In this document: positions 54,657 through 62,721 of the stretch, one piece after another
How positions within the stretch are numbered: the stretch's first letter is position 1
Layout of the letters: every line of letters begins with the position of its first letter
Assembly (NCBI RefSeq): GCF_000424985.1
Contig: NZ_KE384290.1
Location: 1-64,000 of the forward strand
Origin: Arenibacter latericius DSM 15913
Lineage (GTDB): Bacteria; Bacteroidota; Bacteroidia; Flavobacteriales; Flavobacteriaceae
Reading direction: 5' to 3'
Length of the DNA stretch: 64,000 nucleotides
Translations under genes and position numbers: made by a program
The notes under the pieces: generated by a model
Database searches by the model: none
What the model was told of the DNA's origin: nothing
What the model saw: the letters and a program-made list of their open reading frames with translations, nothing else

Positions 54657-55925
54657 ATGAGCTTAAAAAATAATTTACATCAGCTAAAAGAAAAGTATAG
54701 GGGTAAAAAAATGGCTCCGGCATTTAATGCCTTGCATACTTTCTTGTACTCGCCTAATGAAACAACCCATTCTGGATCTCATATTCGCGCCGTAGACGAT
54801 TTAAAGCGTACTATGAATACGGTGATTATGGCATTGGTTCCGGTTTTAATATTCGGAATCTTTAATGCAGGTTACCAGCATTATGCTGCTGTTGATGCAG
54901 CAAATGGAGTTATTAGACAAGCTTCTCTTTTTGGGAACTTCCTTACTTGGGACAACTTCCTTATGGGGGCGTGGACAGTATTGCCTCTGGTAATTGTATC
55001 CTATGGAGTAGGTCTTGCAATAGAATTCCTTTTTGCCGTTATGAAAGGTCATGAGGTAGAAGAAGGGTACTTGGTTACTGGAATGCTAGTGCCATTAATT
55101 ATTCCTGTAGATACCCCATTATGGATGTTGGCAGTTGCTGTTGCATTTGGTGTGGTAATCGGGAAAGAAGTGTTTGGGGGAACAGGAATGAATATTCTAA
55201 ACCCTGCATTAACAATTAGAGCCTTTTTATTCTTTGCTTATCCTACATGGATGAGTGGTGATAAAGTATGGGTACACCAAGCAGTTGATTTAGCAGGTGG
55301 TCCAGATGCAATTTCTGGAGAAACAGTATTAGGATTCTTAGCACAAGGAAGAGCTACAGAGATGTCTTATTCTGTTGCTGATATGTTTTATGGTTTTATA
55401 CCTGGTTCTATTGGTGAGACTTCTACCTTGTTAATTCTTTTAGGAGGTTTATTTTTGATATTTAGTAAAATAGCTAGCTGGAGAATTATGGTGAGTGCCG
55501 TTGCAGGTTCCTTAGTTATGGGACTTATTTTTAACGGTGCCGTATCAGCAGGTTGGATAACTGAAACAAGTACTTTTTACGGATTAATGAGTTTTGAGTA
55601 CTGGAAGCATCTACTAGTGGGTGGATTGGCCTTCGGTATTGTATATATGGCTACAGATCCAGTAACAGGAGCACAGACTAATCGTGGGAAGTGGATTTAT
55701 GGATTCTTAATCGGATTGATCTCTGTTTTAATTAGAGTTTTCAACCCAGCTTATCCAGAAGGTGTTTTCTTGGCAATCTTGTTAATGAACGTATTTGCTC
55801 CTACAATTGATCACTATGTGGTGAAAGGAAATATAAATAGAAGGTTGAAACGTGCAAAGAACGCTGTAGTTTTACCTGGAGAAGGTGAAGGTAAAGCAGA
55901 TAAATTAAAAGCAGAAACAGTATAG
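54657..55925 (+). CDS. nqrB: Na+-translocating NADH:quinone reductase subunit B
   Basis: This 422-residue membrane subunit has about 10 helices. The covalent FMN site in DAISGETVLG puts Thr223 as the modified residue, with Glu in place of the usual Ala of SGAT. Conserved GKEVFGGTGMNILNPAL and DPVTGAQTNRGKW motifs are present. It is part of the sodium channel and quinone reduction site and lies 2 bp after nqrA. Confidence 0.97.
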   Translation: MSLKNNLHQLKEKYRGKKMAPAFNALHTFLYSPNETTHSGSHIRAVDDLKRTMNTVIMALVPVLIFGIFNAGYQHYAAVDAANGVIRQASLFGNFLTWDNFLMGAWTVLPLVIVSYGVGLAIEFLFAVMKGHEVEEGYLVTGMLVPLIIPVDTPLWMLAVAVAFGVVIGKEVFGGTGMNILNPALTIRAFLFFAYPTWMSGDKVWVHQAVDLAGGPDAISGETVLGFLAQGRATEMSYSVADMFYGFIPGSIGETSTLLILLGGLFLIFSKIASWRIMVSAVAGSLVMGLIFNGAVSAGWITETSTFYGLMSFEYWKHLLVGGLAFGIVYMATDPVTGAQTNRGKWIYGFLIGLISVLIRVFNPAYPEGVFLAILLMNVFAPTIDHYVVKGNINRRLKRAKNAVVLPGEGEGKADKLKAETV

Positions 55926-55927
55926 AC

Positions 55928-56683
55928 ATGGCAGTTAATACAGAGAAGAATAGTTATACGGTTATTTTTGCCACTGTTATGGTGGTTATCGTTGGATCGG
56001 TTTTAGCTTTTTTAGCTTCATCACTTAGTGGTAAGATCAGTGAAAACGAGAGATTGGAGAAACAACAGAACATTCTTTATGCCATGGGGGTAAATGAGAA
56101 TGGTGATGATGAAGGTAGTGTAAACTTTATTTCTACCAGTGAAGTAGCAGCTGAGTTTGATAAGTACATTAAGGAGCAGTTGGTTATTCAAGGTGATGAT
56201 ATTACTAAGGATGATAAGGCTTACTTAATTGATCTTAAAAAAGAAGAATCTTTAGCGAAAGCAGGTGAGGTAAGAAGGTTACCTTTATTTGTTGGAGAAA
56301 AGGACGGTAAGGAATACTATATTATCCCGATGAGAGGTAAAGGACTTTGGGATGCTATTTGGGGATTTATGTCCTTAGATGCTAATATGGTAGTTCAAGG
56401 CGTTTTCTTTGATCACGCTGGTGAAACTCCTGGTCTTGGTGCTAATATTAATCAGCGTTATTTTATGGACGACTTTATAGGAGAGTCTGTACTAGACAAT
56501 GGTAGATATGCAGGTATTGAGGTTGCTAAGGGGAATAATGATCCTACCAATGAGAGAAAAGATGATAATGCAGTAGATGCATTGGCTGGTTCTACGATCA
56601 CTGGTAACGGAGTTACCGCAATGATCAGAGAGACTTTAAATTTATATAAACCCTATTTGGAAACCATAAGAGTTAAAAAATAA
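55928..56683 (+). CDS. nqrC: Na+-translocating NADH:quinone reductase subunit C
   Basis: This 251-residue protein has one N-terminal membrane helix (about 11-31) and a periplasmic FMN-binding domain. The ApbE flavinylation motif is DALAGSTIT with Thr223. GETPGLG is the other conserved FMN-domain motif. It passes electrons between NqrB/D/E cofactors. It lies 2 bp after nqrB. Confidence 0.97.
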   Translation: MAVNTEKNSYTVIFATVMVVIVGSVLAFLASSLSGKISENERLEKQQNILYAMGVNENGDDEGSVNFISTSEVAAEFDKYIKEQLVIQGDDITKDDKAYLIDLKKEESLAKAGEVRRLPLFVGEKDGKEYYIIPMRGKGLWDAIWGFMSLDANMVVQGVFFDHAGETPGLGANINQRYFMDDFIGESVLDNGRYAGIEVAKGNNDPTNERKDDNAVDALAGSTITGNGVTAMIRETLNLYKPYLETIRVKK

Positions 56684-56686
56684 ACT

Positions 56687-57334
56687 ATGGCACTACTTTC
56701 AAAAAAAGATGCAAATCTAATATTAGATCCGCTATCGGATAACAACCCTATTACCATTCAGGTATTGGGTATATGTTCCGCTCTAGCAATTACAGCCGAA
56801 TTAAAAGCGTCTATTGTGATGTCCGTTTCGGTACTGTTTGTAATGGGAATGGGGAACGTTGTAATTTCCTTGATGCGAAATATTATCCCATCAAAAATTA
56901 GAATTATTGTGCAATTGGTCGTTGTAGCGACTCTTGTGATTATAGTGGATCAGGTTTTAAAGGCGTTTGCCTATGAGCTTAGTAAGACCCTATCAGTTTT
57001 TGTGGGGTTAATTATTACCAACTGTATCATTATGGGACGTTTTGAGGCTTTTGCCTTGGCCAATGGAACTTGGAGATCTTTCCTAGATGGTATTGGAAAT
57101 GCCGCGGGATATGGAATAATTCTAGTAATCATTGGTTTCTTTAGAGAGCTTTTAGGCTCTGGGACCTTGCTAGGTTATAAAGTCTTAGGAGATCCTATTG
57201 CAAAAACAGGACTATATGCAATAGGCTATGAGAACAACGGATTTATGTTGTTGTCACCAATGGCATTGATTGTGGTTGGACTCATTATTTGGGTACAGCG
57301 TTCTAGAAACAAAGACTTAATTGAAGAAAACTAG
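56687..57334 (+). CDS. nqrD: Na+-translocating NADH:quinone reductase subunit D
   Basis: This 215-residue, six-helix RnfE/NqrD-type membrane protein shows QVLGICSALAIT near residue 26 and TNCIIMGRFEAFA in the middle. These include one of the paired cysteines (GICSA and NCIIMGR) that hold the intramembrane iron centre with NqrE. Confidence 0.97.
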   Translation: MALLSKKDANLILDPLSDNNPITIQVLGICSALAITAELKASIVMSVSVLFVMGMGNVVISLMRNIIPSKIRIIVQLVVVATLVIIVDQVLKAFAYELSKTLSVFVGLIITNCIIMGRFEAFALANGTWRSFLDGIGNAAGYGIILVIIGFFRELLGSGTLLGYKVLGDPIAKTGLYAIGYENNGFMLLSPMALIVVGLIIWVQRSRNKDLIEEN

Positions 57335-57358
57335 TAGTTACCAATATAATAGAATGTT

Positions 57359-58099
57359 ATGTTAGAACATGTAGAGTTATTTTTTAAATCCATATTTATA
57401 GATAATATGGTATTTGCGACCTTCTTAGGAATGTGTTCCTATCTGGCGGTATCCAAAAGGGTAGCTACAGCAGTAGGTCTTGGAGCTGCGGTAATCTTCG
57501 TATTGGCCGTAACCGTTCCTCTTAACTGGTTGTTAGATCAGTATCTTCTTAGAGATGGAGCATTAGCATGGTTAGGACCAGAATACGCCGATTATAATCT
57601 TGGATTCTTATCCTTTATCTTGTTTATCGCTACTATCGCAACTATGGTGCAATTGGTAGAGATTGTAGTGGAGAAATTCTCTCCTGCATTATATAATTCC
57701 TTAGGGATATTCTTACCACTTATCGCGGTAAACTGTGCCATCTTAGGAGGATCATTATTTATGCAATCTAGAGATATTCAAACACTAGGATTGGCCTTTA
57801 ATTATGGTCTTAGTTCTGGTATTGGTTGGTTCCTTGCTATCTTGGCAATTGCTGCTATTAGAGAGAAAATTAGATATTCTAATGTACCTGCACCTTTAAG
57901 AGGTCTTGGTATTACTTTCATTATAACCGGATTAATGGCTATTGGCTTTATGAGCTTTGGTGGTATGTTAACCGGTGGAGATGAAGCTGCACAGGAAGAA
58001 GTTCCTACTACCGCTCAAAAAGAGAAAGAGGATAAAATTTCGGAAGAGGCAAATGAAAACACCGTTTCCTTTAACAACGCTATAAAAAACAAAAACTAG
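57359..58099 (+). CDS. nqrE: Na+-translocating NADH:quinone reductase subunit E
   Basis: The six-helix partner of NqrD has FLGMCSYLAVS and VNCAILGGSLFMQSR, with the cysteines of the shared iron centre. It is 246 residues, longer than the about 200 of Vibrio NqrE, because of a polar C-terminal extension (about 205-246, EEVPTTAQKEKEDKISEEAN) that is probably disordered. A 24-bp gap separates it from nqrD. Confidence 0.97.
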   Translation: MLEHVELFFKSIFIDNMVFATFLGMCSYLAVSKRVATAVGLGAAVIFVLAVTVPLNWLLDQYLLRDGALAWLGPEYADYNLGFLSFILFIATIATMVQLVEIVVEKFSPALYNSLGIFLPLIAVNCAILGGSLFMQSRDIQTLGLAFNYGLSSGIGWFLAILAIAAIREKIRYSNVPAPLRGLGITFIITGLMAIGFMSFGGMLTGGDEAAQEEVPTTAQKEKEDKISEEANENTVSFNNAIKNKN

Positions 58100-58101
58100 A
58101 G

Positions 58102-59409
58102 ATGATATTAGCTACAAGCACACTTGGAACTATACTGATAACAGTAATCGCGTTTTTAATACTGTTGTTATTGTTGGTGGCACTTTTGCTGTTCACCAAA
58201 GAAAAATTATCCCCATCCGGACCAGTAACTATTACTATTAATGGAGAAAGAAAGGTTGAAGTTGGATCTGGAGATACTTTATTAACAACCCTAGGAAATC
58301 AAAAGATTTTTCTTCCTTCTGCCTGTGGTGGAGGTGGTACTTGTATTCAGTGCGAATGCCACGTTCTTGAAGGTGGTGGAGAAGCTTTGCCTACAGAAAC
58401 CCCACACTTCTCTAGAAGAGAATTGAGTGAAGGGATGCGTTTGGCTTGTCAGGTAAAGGTGAAGCAGGATATGGATATTACCATTCCTGAAGAAGTATTT
58501 GGTATTAAGAAATGGGAGGCTACTGTAGTAAGAAACTATAACGTGGCATCCTTTATTAAGGAATTTGTAGTAGAGATTCCTGAAGACATGGGCTATAAGG
58601 CTGGTGGTTATATTCAGATTGAGATTCCGCCATGTGAGGTTAAATATTCTGAAATGGATATTACTGCGCATCCAGAAGAGCACGAAACACCAGATAAGTT
58701 TCAGGCAGAATGGGATAAGTTTAATCTGTGGCCTTTGGTTATGAAGAATACAGAAACGGAAGAAAGAGCCTATTCAATGGCTTCTTACCCTGCTGAAGGA
58801 AGAGAGATTATGCTGAACGTTCGTATTGCTACTCCGCCATGGGATAGAAATAAAAACGGTTGGATGGATGTAAACCCAGGTATTGCATCGTCTTATATTT
58901 TTAACCTTAAGAAAGGTGATAAATGTATTATTTCCGGACCTTATGGTGAATTCTTTATCAACGAATCTGAGTCAGAAATGCTTTACGTTGGTGGAGGTGC
59001 AGGGATGGCTCCAATGAGATCGCATCTTTATCACCTATTCCATACCCTAAAAACCAATAGAAAGGTGACTTATTGGTATGGTGGTAGATCTAAGCGTGAG
59101 TTGTTCTATATAGATCACTTTAAAAAATTAGAGGAAGAATTCCCTAACTTTAAATTCTATATGGCTCTTTCAGAACCATTGGAAGAAGATAACTGGAAAG
59201 TAAAAGAGAATATAGATGCTCCTGGAGATGGGTTCGTAGGATTTATTCACAACTGTGTAATAGAAAACTACCTTAACCATCACGAAACTCCAGAAGATAT
59301 TGAATTGTACTTCTGTGGACCTCCATTGATGAACAAGGCGGTACAGAAAATGGGAGAAGATTTTGGTATCCCAGATGAGCATATTAGATTCGATGATTTT
59401 GGTGGATAA
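58102..59409 (+). CDS. nqrF: Na+-translocating NADH:quinone reductase subunit F
   Basis: An N-terminal helix (about 9-31) is followed by a 2Fe-2S ferredoxin domain with Cys75, Cys81, Cys84 and Cys116 (SACGGGGTCIQC, LACQ). An FAD/NADH reductase domain follows (ERAYSMASYP, GPYGEFF, GGGAGMAPMRSH, CGPPLM). It is the NADH entry point of the pump. It ends the six-gene operon, followed by a strong terminator. Confidence 0.97.
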   Translation: MILATSTLGTILITVIAFLILLLLLVALLLFTKEKLSPSGPVTITINGERKVEVGSGDTLLTTLGNQKIFLPSACGGGGTCIQCECHVLEGGGEALPTETPHFSRRELSEGMRLACQVKVKQDMDITIPEEVFGIKKWEATVVRNYNVASFIKEFVVEIPEDMGYKAGGYIQIEIPPCEVKYSEMDITAHPEEHETPDKFQAEWDKFNLWPLVMKNTETEERAYSMASYPAEGREIMLNVRIATPPWDRNKNGWMDVNPGIASSYIFNLKKGDKCIISGPYGEFFINESESEMLYVGGGAGMAPMRSHLYHLFHTLKTNRKVTYWYGGRSKRELFYIDHFKKLEEEFPNFKFYMALSEPLEEDNWKVKENIDAPGDGFVGFIHNCVIENYLNHHETPEDIELYFCGPPLMNKAVQKMGEDFGIPDEHIRFDDFGG

Positions 59410-59439
59410 GCCAAGGTTAATTTTAATCTAAATGAACTT

Positions 59440-59480
59440 ATAGACCTGTCCTGTTTCTAAAACAAGACAGGTCTATTTTT
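59440..59480 (+). terminator. Intrinsic terminator after nqrF
   Basis: ATAGACCTGTC and GACAGGTCTAT form an 11-bp stem extended by TGTTT/AAACA after a single mismatch, followed by a T-run on the plus strand. The downstream apbE unit therefore probably has its own promoter or relies on read-through. Confidence 0.92.
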
Positions 59481-59509
59481 TATAACCCATTTTATTTAAG
59501 GAATTAAAA

Positions 59510-59869
59510 ATGAGTAAAGAACTTAGCAGTCAGGAATTGCATAATCTTGCGATGAATATTGTTGGAAAGGAGTTAGAGGCACAAGGGTACGAATTTATGG
59601 GGGTGAATAGTGAACCAAAGAAAAACCCTCAATTCGTATGTTTAAAAGATAAGAAACTACACTTTATAGTGGTTAGGAATGTTCCCCATCCCTTAGATCC
59701 TAAAGCCTATGATAAGGTGTTTATGCAGAAAATGAAGGATCATGCCGCTAAACATGAAGCCGATGCTTATTATGCGGGAGTTGGACTTTACAATGCTACA
59801 GACAGAAGCCTGCCTGTTTATTTAAATGAAGATTATATATTAGAATATGAAGGACTTATTAAAATTTAA
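59510..59869 (+). CDS. Small conserved protein of the NQR/ApbE locus, function unknown
   Basis: This 119-residue soluble protein has no signal peptide and no cysteine pattern for a cofactor. It is mostly mixed alpha/beta with the stretch FVCLKDKKLHFIVVRNV and a later ADAYYAGVGLYNATD. I recall close relatives in flavobacteria, often mislabelled NQR subunit F because of their location. Its stop overlaps the apbE start by 23 bp, so its role is likely linked to ApbE or NQR assembly; that link is inferred from position. Confidence 0.8.
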   Translation: MSKELSSQELHNLAMNIVGKELEAQGYEFMGVNSEPKKNPQFVCLKDKKLHFIVVRNVPHPLDPKAYDKVFMQKMKDHAAKHEADAYYAGVGLYNATDRSLPVYLNEDYILEYEGLIKI

Positions 59870-60878
59870 TTATTCGTGGCTTATTGCTGTTCCATTCCTT
59901 ATTATCCTTGTGGGGTGCGGACAGAAAAATGGAGGGTTGGTAAAAAACGTATCCGTGGGAGAGGCCTTAGGGACCACTTATAGTCTTATCTATATAGCCG
60001 ATGAGGAATTGGATTATCAGACGGAAATAGATTCGATCTTTAAGGTGATTAATCAATCCATGTCTACCTATATCCCCAGTTCGGATATCTCTAAGATTAA
60101 CCGTGGTGATACTACTGTGGTAGTAGATCATATGTTTAGAGAAGTGTTTAACCTGTCTAGAGAGATATATAATGCCACTGAGGGCTATTTTGACCCTACT
60201 GTGGGGGCTTTGGTTAATGCGTGGGGCTTTGGTCCTGGAAAGGAGTTAGAAATGAATAGAGAGCGTGTAGATAGCCTTTTGCAATATGTTGGATTTAATA
60301 AAGTGAATTTAACTCCGGAGCATAAAATTACTAAAACCAATCCCAATATTTATTTCGATTTTAACGCTATTGCTAAAGGGTATTCTGTAGATAGAATAGC
60401 GGTGTTCTTAGATTCCAAAGGGATAGAAAACTATTTGCTAGAAGTTGGTGGGGAATTGGTGGCCAAAGGGGAAAATACAATTAAGAAAAAACAATGGGTA
60501 GTGGCTATAGACGATCCGCAAATGGGTTGGGAACGTACGTCTAAGCAAACCGTTAATTTGAAGGATAATGCCATGGCATCTTCTGGAAATTATAGGAAGT
60601 TTAAGATAGACCCAGAAACGGGGGATAAATATGTACACACCATTGATCCTTTAACCGGATTTACTAAAAACTCTAATATTTTAGCAGTTACTGTAGTTGC
60701 TAATGACTGTGCTACGGCAGATGCCTATGCTACCGCTTTTATGGCGATGGATTTGAAGCACTCCAAAGACATATTAAATTCCGACGAAGTCTTAGATGGG
60801 TATATTATTTATTTGGATGATGCCGGAGAAGTGGTAGAGTATATGACGGATGGCTTTAAAGCTATGTTGATAAAATAA
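59847..60878 (+). CDS. apbE: FAD:protein FMN transferase
   Basis: The lipobox LVGC (Cys24) gives a lipoprotein on the periplasmic side. The 343-residue ApbE fold shows ALGTTYSL, STYIPSSDISKIN, GYFDPTVGALVNAWGFG, FDFNAIAKGYSVD and a late Asp-Cys-Ala-Thr-Ala-Asp-Ala motif. It attaches FMN to threonine in NqrB and NqrC (both Thr223 here). The position right after nqr fits that role. Confidence 0.96.
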   Translation: MKDLLKFNYSWLIAVPFLIILVGCGQKNGGLVKNVSVGEALGTTYSLIYIADEELDYQTEIDSIFKVINQSMSTYIPSSDISKINRGDTTVVVDHMFREVFNLSREIYNATEGYFDPTVGALVNAWGFGPGKELEMNRERVDSLLQYVGFNKVNLTPEHKITKTNPNIYFDFNAIAKGYSVDRIAVFLDSKGIENYLLEVGGELVAKGENTIKKKQWVVAIDDPQMGWERTSKQTVNLKDNAMASSGNYRKFKIDPETGDKYVHTIDPLTGFTKNSNILAVTVVANDCATADAYATAFMAMDLKHSKDILNSDEVLDGYIIYLDDAGEVVEYMTDGFKAMLIK

Positions 60879-61652
60879 TTACTTGGTCACCAGTGGGATA
60901 ATTTCCCCTGGGGCCAATCGGTATCTTTCTACTTCTTCGGGAGATAACTTAGTATTGGTGTAATCTACTTCGGTTACTTTAAAACCTATACTTCTTAGTT
61001 TGTCAAAATAATCTCTTCCATAAATACGAACATGGTCATACTGTCCAAATATTTTGGCTCGTTCTTTTCTATCTATAATGGTATTATCTTCAAAAGTTTC
61101 AGCTCTGTTTAAATCTTGTGGGATCTGAAAGATTCCCCATCCTCCAGGTTTTAAAATTCTATAAAGCTCTTTCATTGCCTGTGTATCGTCTTGGATATGT
61201 TCTAAAACGTGATTACAAAGGATTACATCATAGGTGTTATCCTGAAAAGGAAGATCGCATATGTCTGCTGTAATATCTGCTAAGGGAGAATCTAAATCGG
61301 TAGTGGTGTAATCTAAGTTTTCTAGTTTTCTAAAGCGTTTAAAAAATGCCTGTTCTGGGGCAAAGTGCAACACCTTTAATCGCTTGTCAAAAAAATCGGT
61401 TTCGTTTTTTAAATATAACCACAATAGTCGGTGTCGTTCTAAAGATAGGGTAGAAGGGGACAATACATTTTCTCTCGGACTCTCATATCCGTAGGGCAAA
61501 AACTTCCTAAAGGTTTTACCGTCTATGGGATCGGTGTACCTATTACCACGCATGGTCATTGCTAAGATGGGTCTGGCCACATAGCTTAAATTGATAAGTA
61601 TTGGTCTAGGGACCGAGTTAAGGACTAGTTTGAATATTTTTTTCAATGCCAT
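60879..61652 (-). CDS. Class I SAM-dependent methyltransferase
   Basis: The 257-residue protein carries a Methyltransf_11-type domain: LHFAPEQAFF region, DLPFQDNTYDVILCNHVLEHIQDD and YRILKPGGWGIFQIP. A basic N-terminal third (about 1-50) precedes it. The glycine-rich SAM loop is replaced by an AP-rich version, as in related sugar/lipid methyltransferases. The target is unknown. It is convergent with apbE with no spacer. Confidence 0.85.
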   Translation of the reverse strand: MALKKIFKLVLNSVPRPILINLSYVARPILAMTMRGNRYTDPIDGKTFRKFLPYGYESPRENVLSPSTLSLERHRLLWLYLKNETDFFDKRLKVLHFAPEQAFFKRFRKLENLDYTTTDLDSPLADITADICDLPFQDNTYDVILCNHVLEHIQDDTQAMKELYRILKPGGWGIFQIPQDLNRAETFEDNTIIDRKERAKIFGQYDHVRIYGRDYFDKLRSIGFKVTEVDYTNTKLSPEEVERYRLAPGEIIPLVTK

Positions 61653-61780
61653 CGTATAAAGTTGGGGTAGCTATTGTGTGCCTAAGTTTATTTTCTTCCT
61701 GTTAGCTCAATATAGTTTGATGGATGGAACTATCCCTGAAGTGAATAAAAAGAGCAGCAAAATCAAAATCTATAGGATAC

Positions 61781-61815
61781 AAAAACTCCTGTTTCAATTT
61801 TGAACAGGAGTTTTT
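61781..61815. terminator. Terminator downstream of map
   Basis: AAAAACTCCTGTT and AACAGGAGTTTTT form a 13-bp stem, with T-runs on both strands, 11 bp past the map stop. Confidence 0.88.
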
Positions 61816-61825
61816 AATATTCTTA

Positions 61826-62644
61826 TTATAATACTAATGCCTTTTGGCGGAATTCGTCTTCTTCATCGCTAGTGATGCCCAAAGCTTCATAGATATAAGC
61901 AAAAGTAGAGAGGATCTCTGGTTTGCCATCTACAATAGCTACATTGTGTTCAAAATGGGCGCTAGGCTTACCATCACGTGTTAAGATAGTCCACCCGTCA
62001 CTTAATTGCTTTATATGACGTGTTCCTAAGTTGGTCATAGGCTCTATAGCAACTACCATTCCTTCCGTAAATTTCTTTCCACGGCCTCGTTTCCCATAAT
62101 TGGGCATTTCGGGGTCTTCGTGCATTTTACGGCCTATCCCATGACCTACTAATTCTCTTACTACTCCGTAACCTTGGTCTTCGGTAAATTTTTGAATGGC
62201 ATATCCCACATCGCCAACGCGATTACCAATCTTAAACTCTCTAATTCCCACATAAAGAGATTCCTTGGTTACCTCTAATAGCTTTTTTACTTCTGGGGAA
62301 ACTTCTCCCACTTCAAAAGTATAGGCATGGTCTCCGTAAAAATCATTTTTCAAAGCTCCACAGTCAATAGATATGATATCGCCTTCTTCAAGTGGAGTAT
62401 CATTAGGGATACCGTGTACCACCTGAGCGTTTGGACTCATACATAGTGAATTGGGAAAATCATACAATCCAAGAAATCCTGGAATTGCTCCGTGATCGCG
62501 AATAAAGGTTTCTGCCAGCTTATCCAATTGTAGGGTAGTTACTCCAGGCTTCACTTCACTGGCCAACATTCCCAAGGTTTTACTAACGATTAATGCACTT
62601 TCGCGCATTAATTCTATCTCTTCCGGTGTTTTTGTTGTTATCAT
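61826..62644 (-). CDS. map: Methionine aminopeptidase, type I
   Basis: This removes N-terminal methionine from new proteins. Metal ligands are in DIISIDCGAL and FYGDHAYTF, HGIGRKMHEDPEMPNYG, and AIEPMTNLGTRH. I chose the ATG at 62644. The frame could also open at a TTG 9 bp upstream, but a -7 promoter box ends there. Length (272) is normal for this lineage. Confidence 0.95.
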   Translation of the reverse strand: MITTKTPEEIELMRESALIVSKTLGMLASEVKPGVTTLQLDKLAETFIRDHGAIPGFLGLYDFPNSLCMSPNAQVVHGIPNDTPLEEGDIISIDCGALKNDFYGDHAYTFEVGEVSPEVKKLLEVTKESLYVGIREFKIGNRVGDVGYAIQKFTEDQGYGVVRELVGHGIGRKMHEDPEMPNYGKRGRGKKFTEGMVVAIEPMTNLGTRHIKQLSDGWTILTRDGKPSAHFEHNVAIVDGKPEILSTFAYIYEALGITSDEEDEFRQKALVL

Positions 62645-62650
62645 AGACTG

Positions 62651-62658
62651 CAAAGGTA
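62651..62658 (-). promoter_or_regulatory. Putative -7 promoter element of map, very close to the start codon
   Basis: The minus strand reads TACCTTTG, a perfect TAnnTTTG, ending only 6 bp before the ATG. Transcription would begin within a few bases of the start codon, implying a nearly leaderless mRNA. No clear -33 box is seen. Confidence 0.4.
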
Positions 62659-62670
62659 AAACATTACTAT

Positions 62671-62709
62671 TAGAACTGGAAGCCTAAAGAATTGTGGCTT
62701 CCAATTCTA
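62671..62709 (-). terminator. Hairpin between gpmI and map
   Basis: TAGAACTGGAAGCC and GGCTTCCAATTCTA form a 14-bp stem with one mismatch and an 11-nt loop, 13 bp beyond the gpmI stop. The T-run is weak, so it may attenuate transcription without fully stopping it. Confidence 0.6.
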
Positions 62710-62721
62710 ATTTCATTTTTC

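Noticed and set aside
58291-58683. 130-codon open frame on the minus strand
   Set aside because: Antisense to nqrF within highly conserved coding sequence.
59510-59869. Naming the 119-residue protein NQR subunit F
   Set aside because: It has neither the ferredoxin cysteines nor the flavin/NADH motifs; the real nqrF lies just upstream.
62645-62653. TTG start giving map three more residues
   Set aside because: An ATG follows immediately and the TTG overlaps a perfect promoter -7 box.
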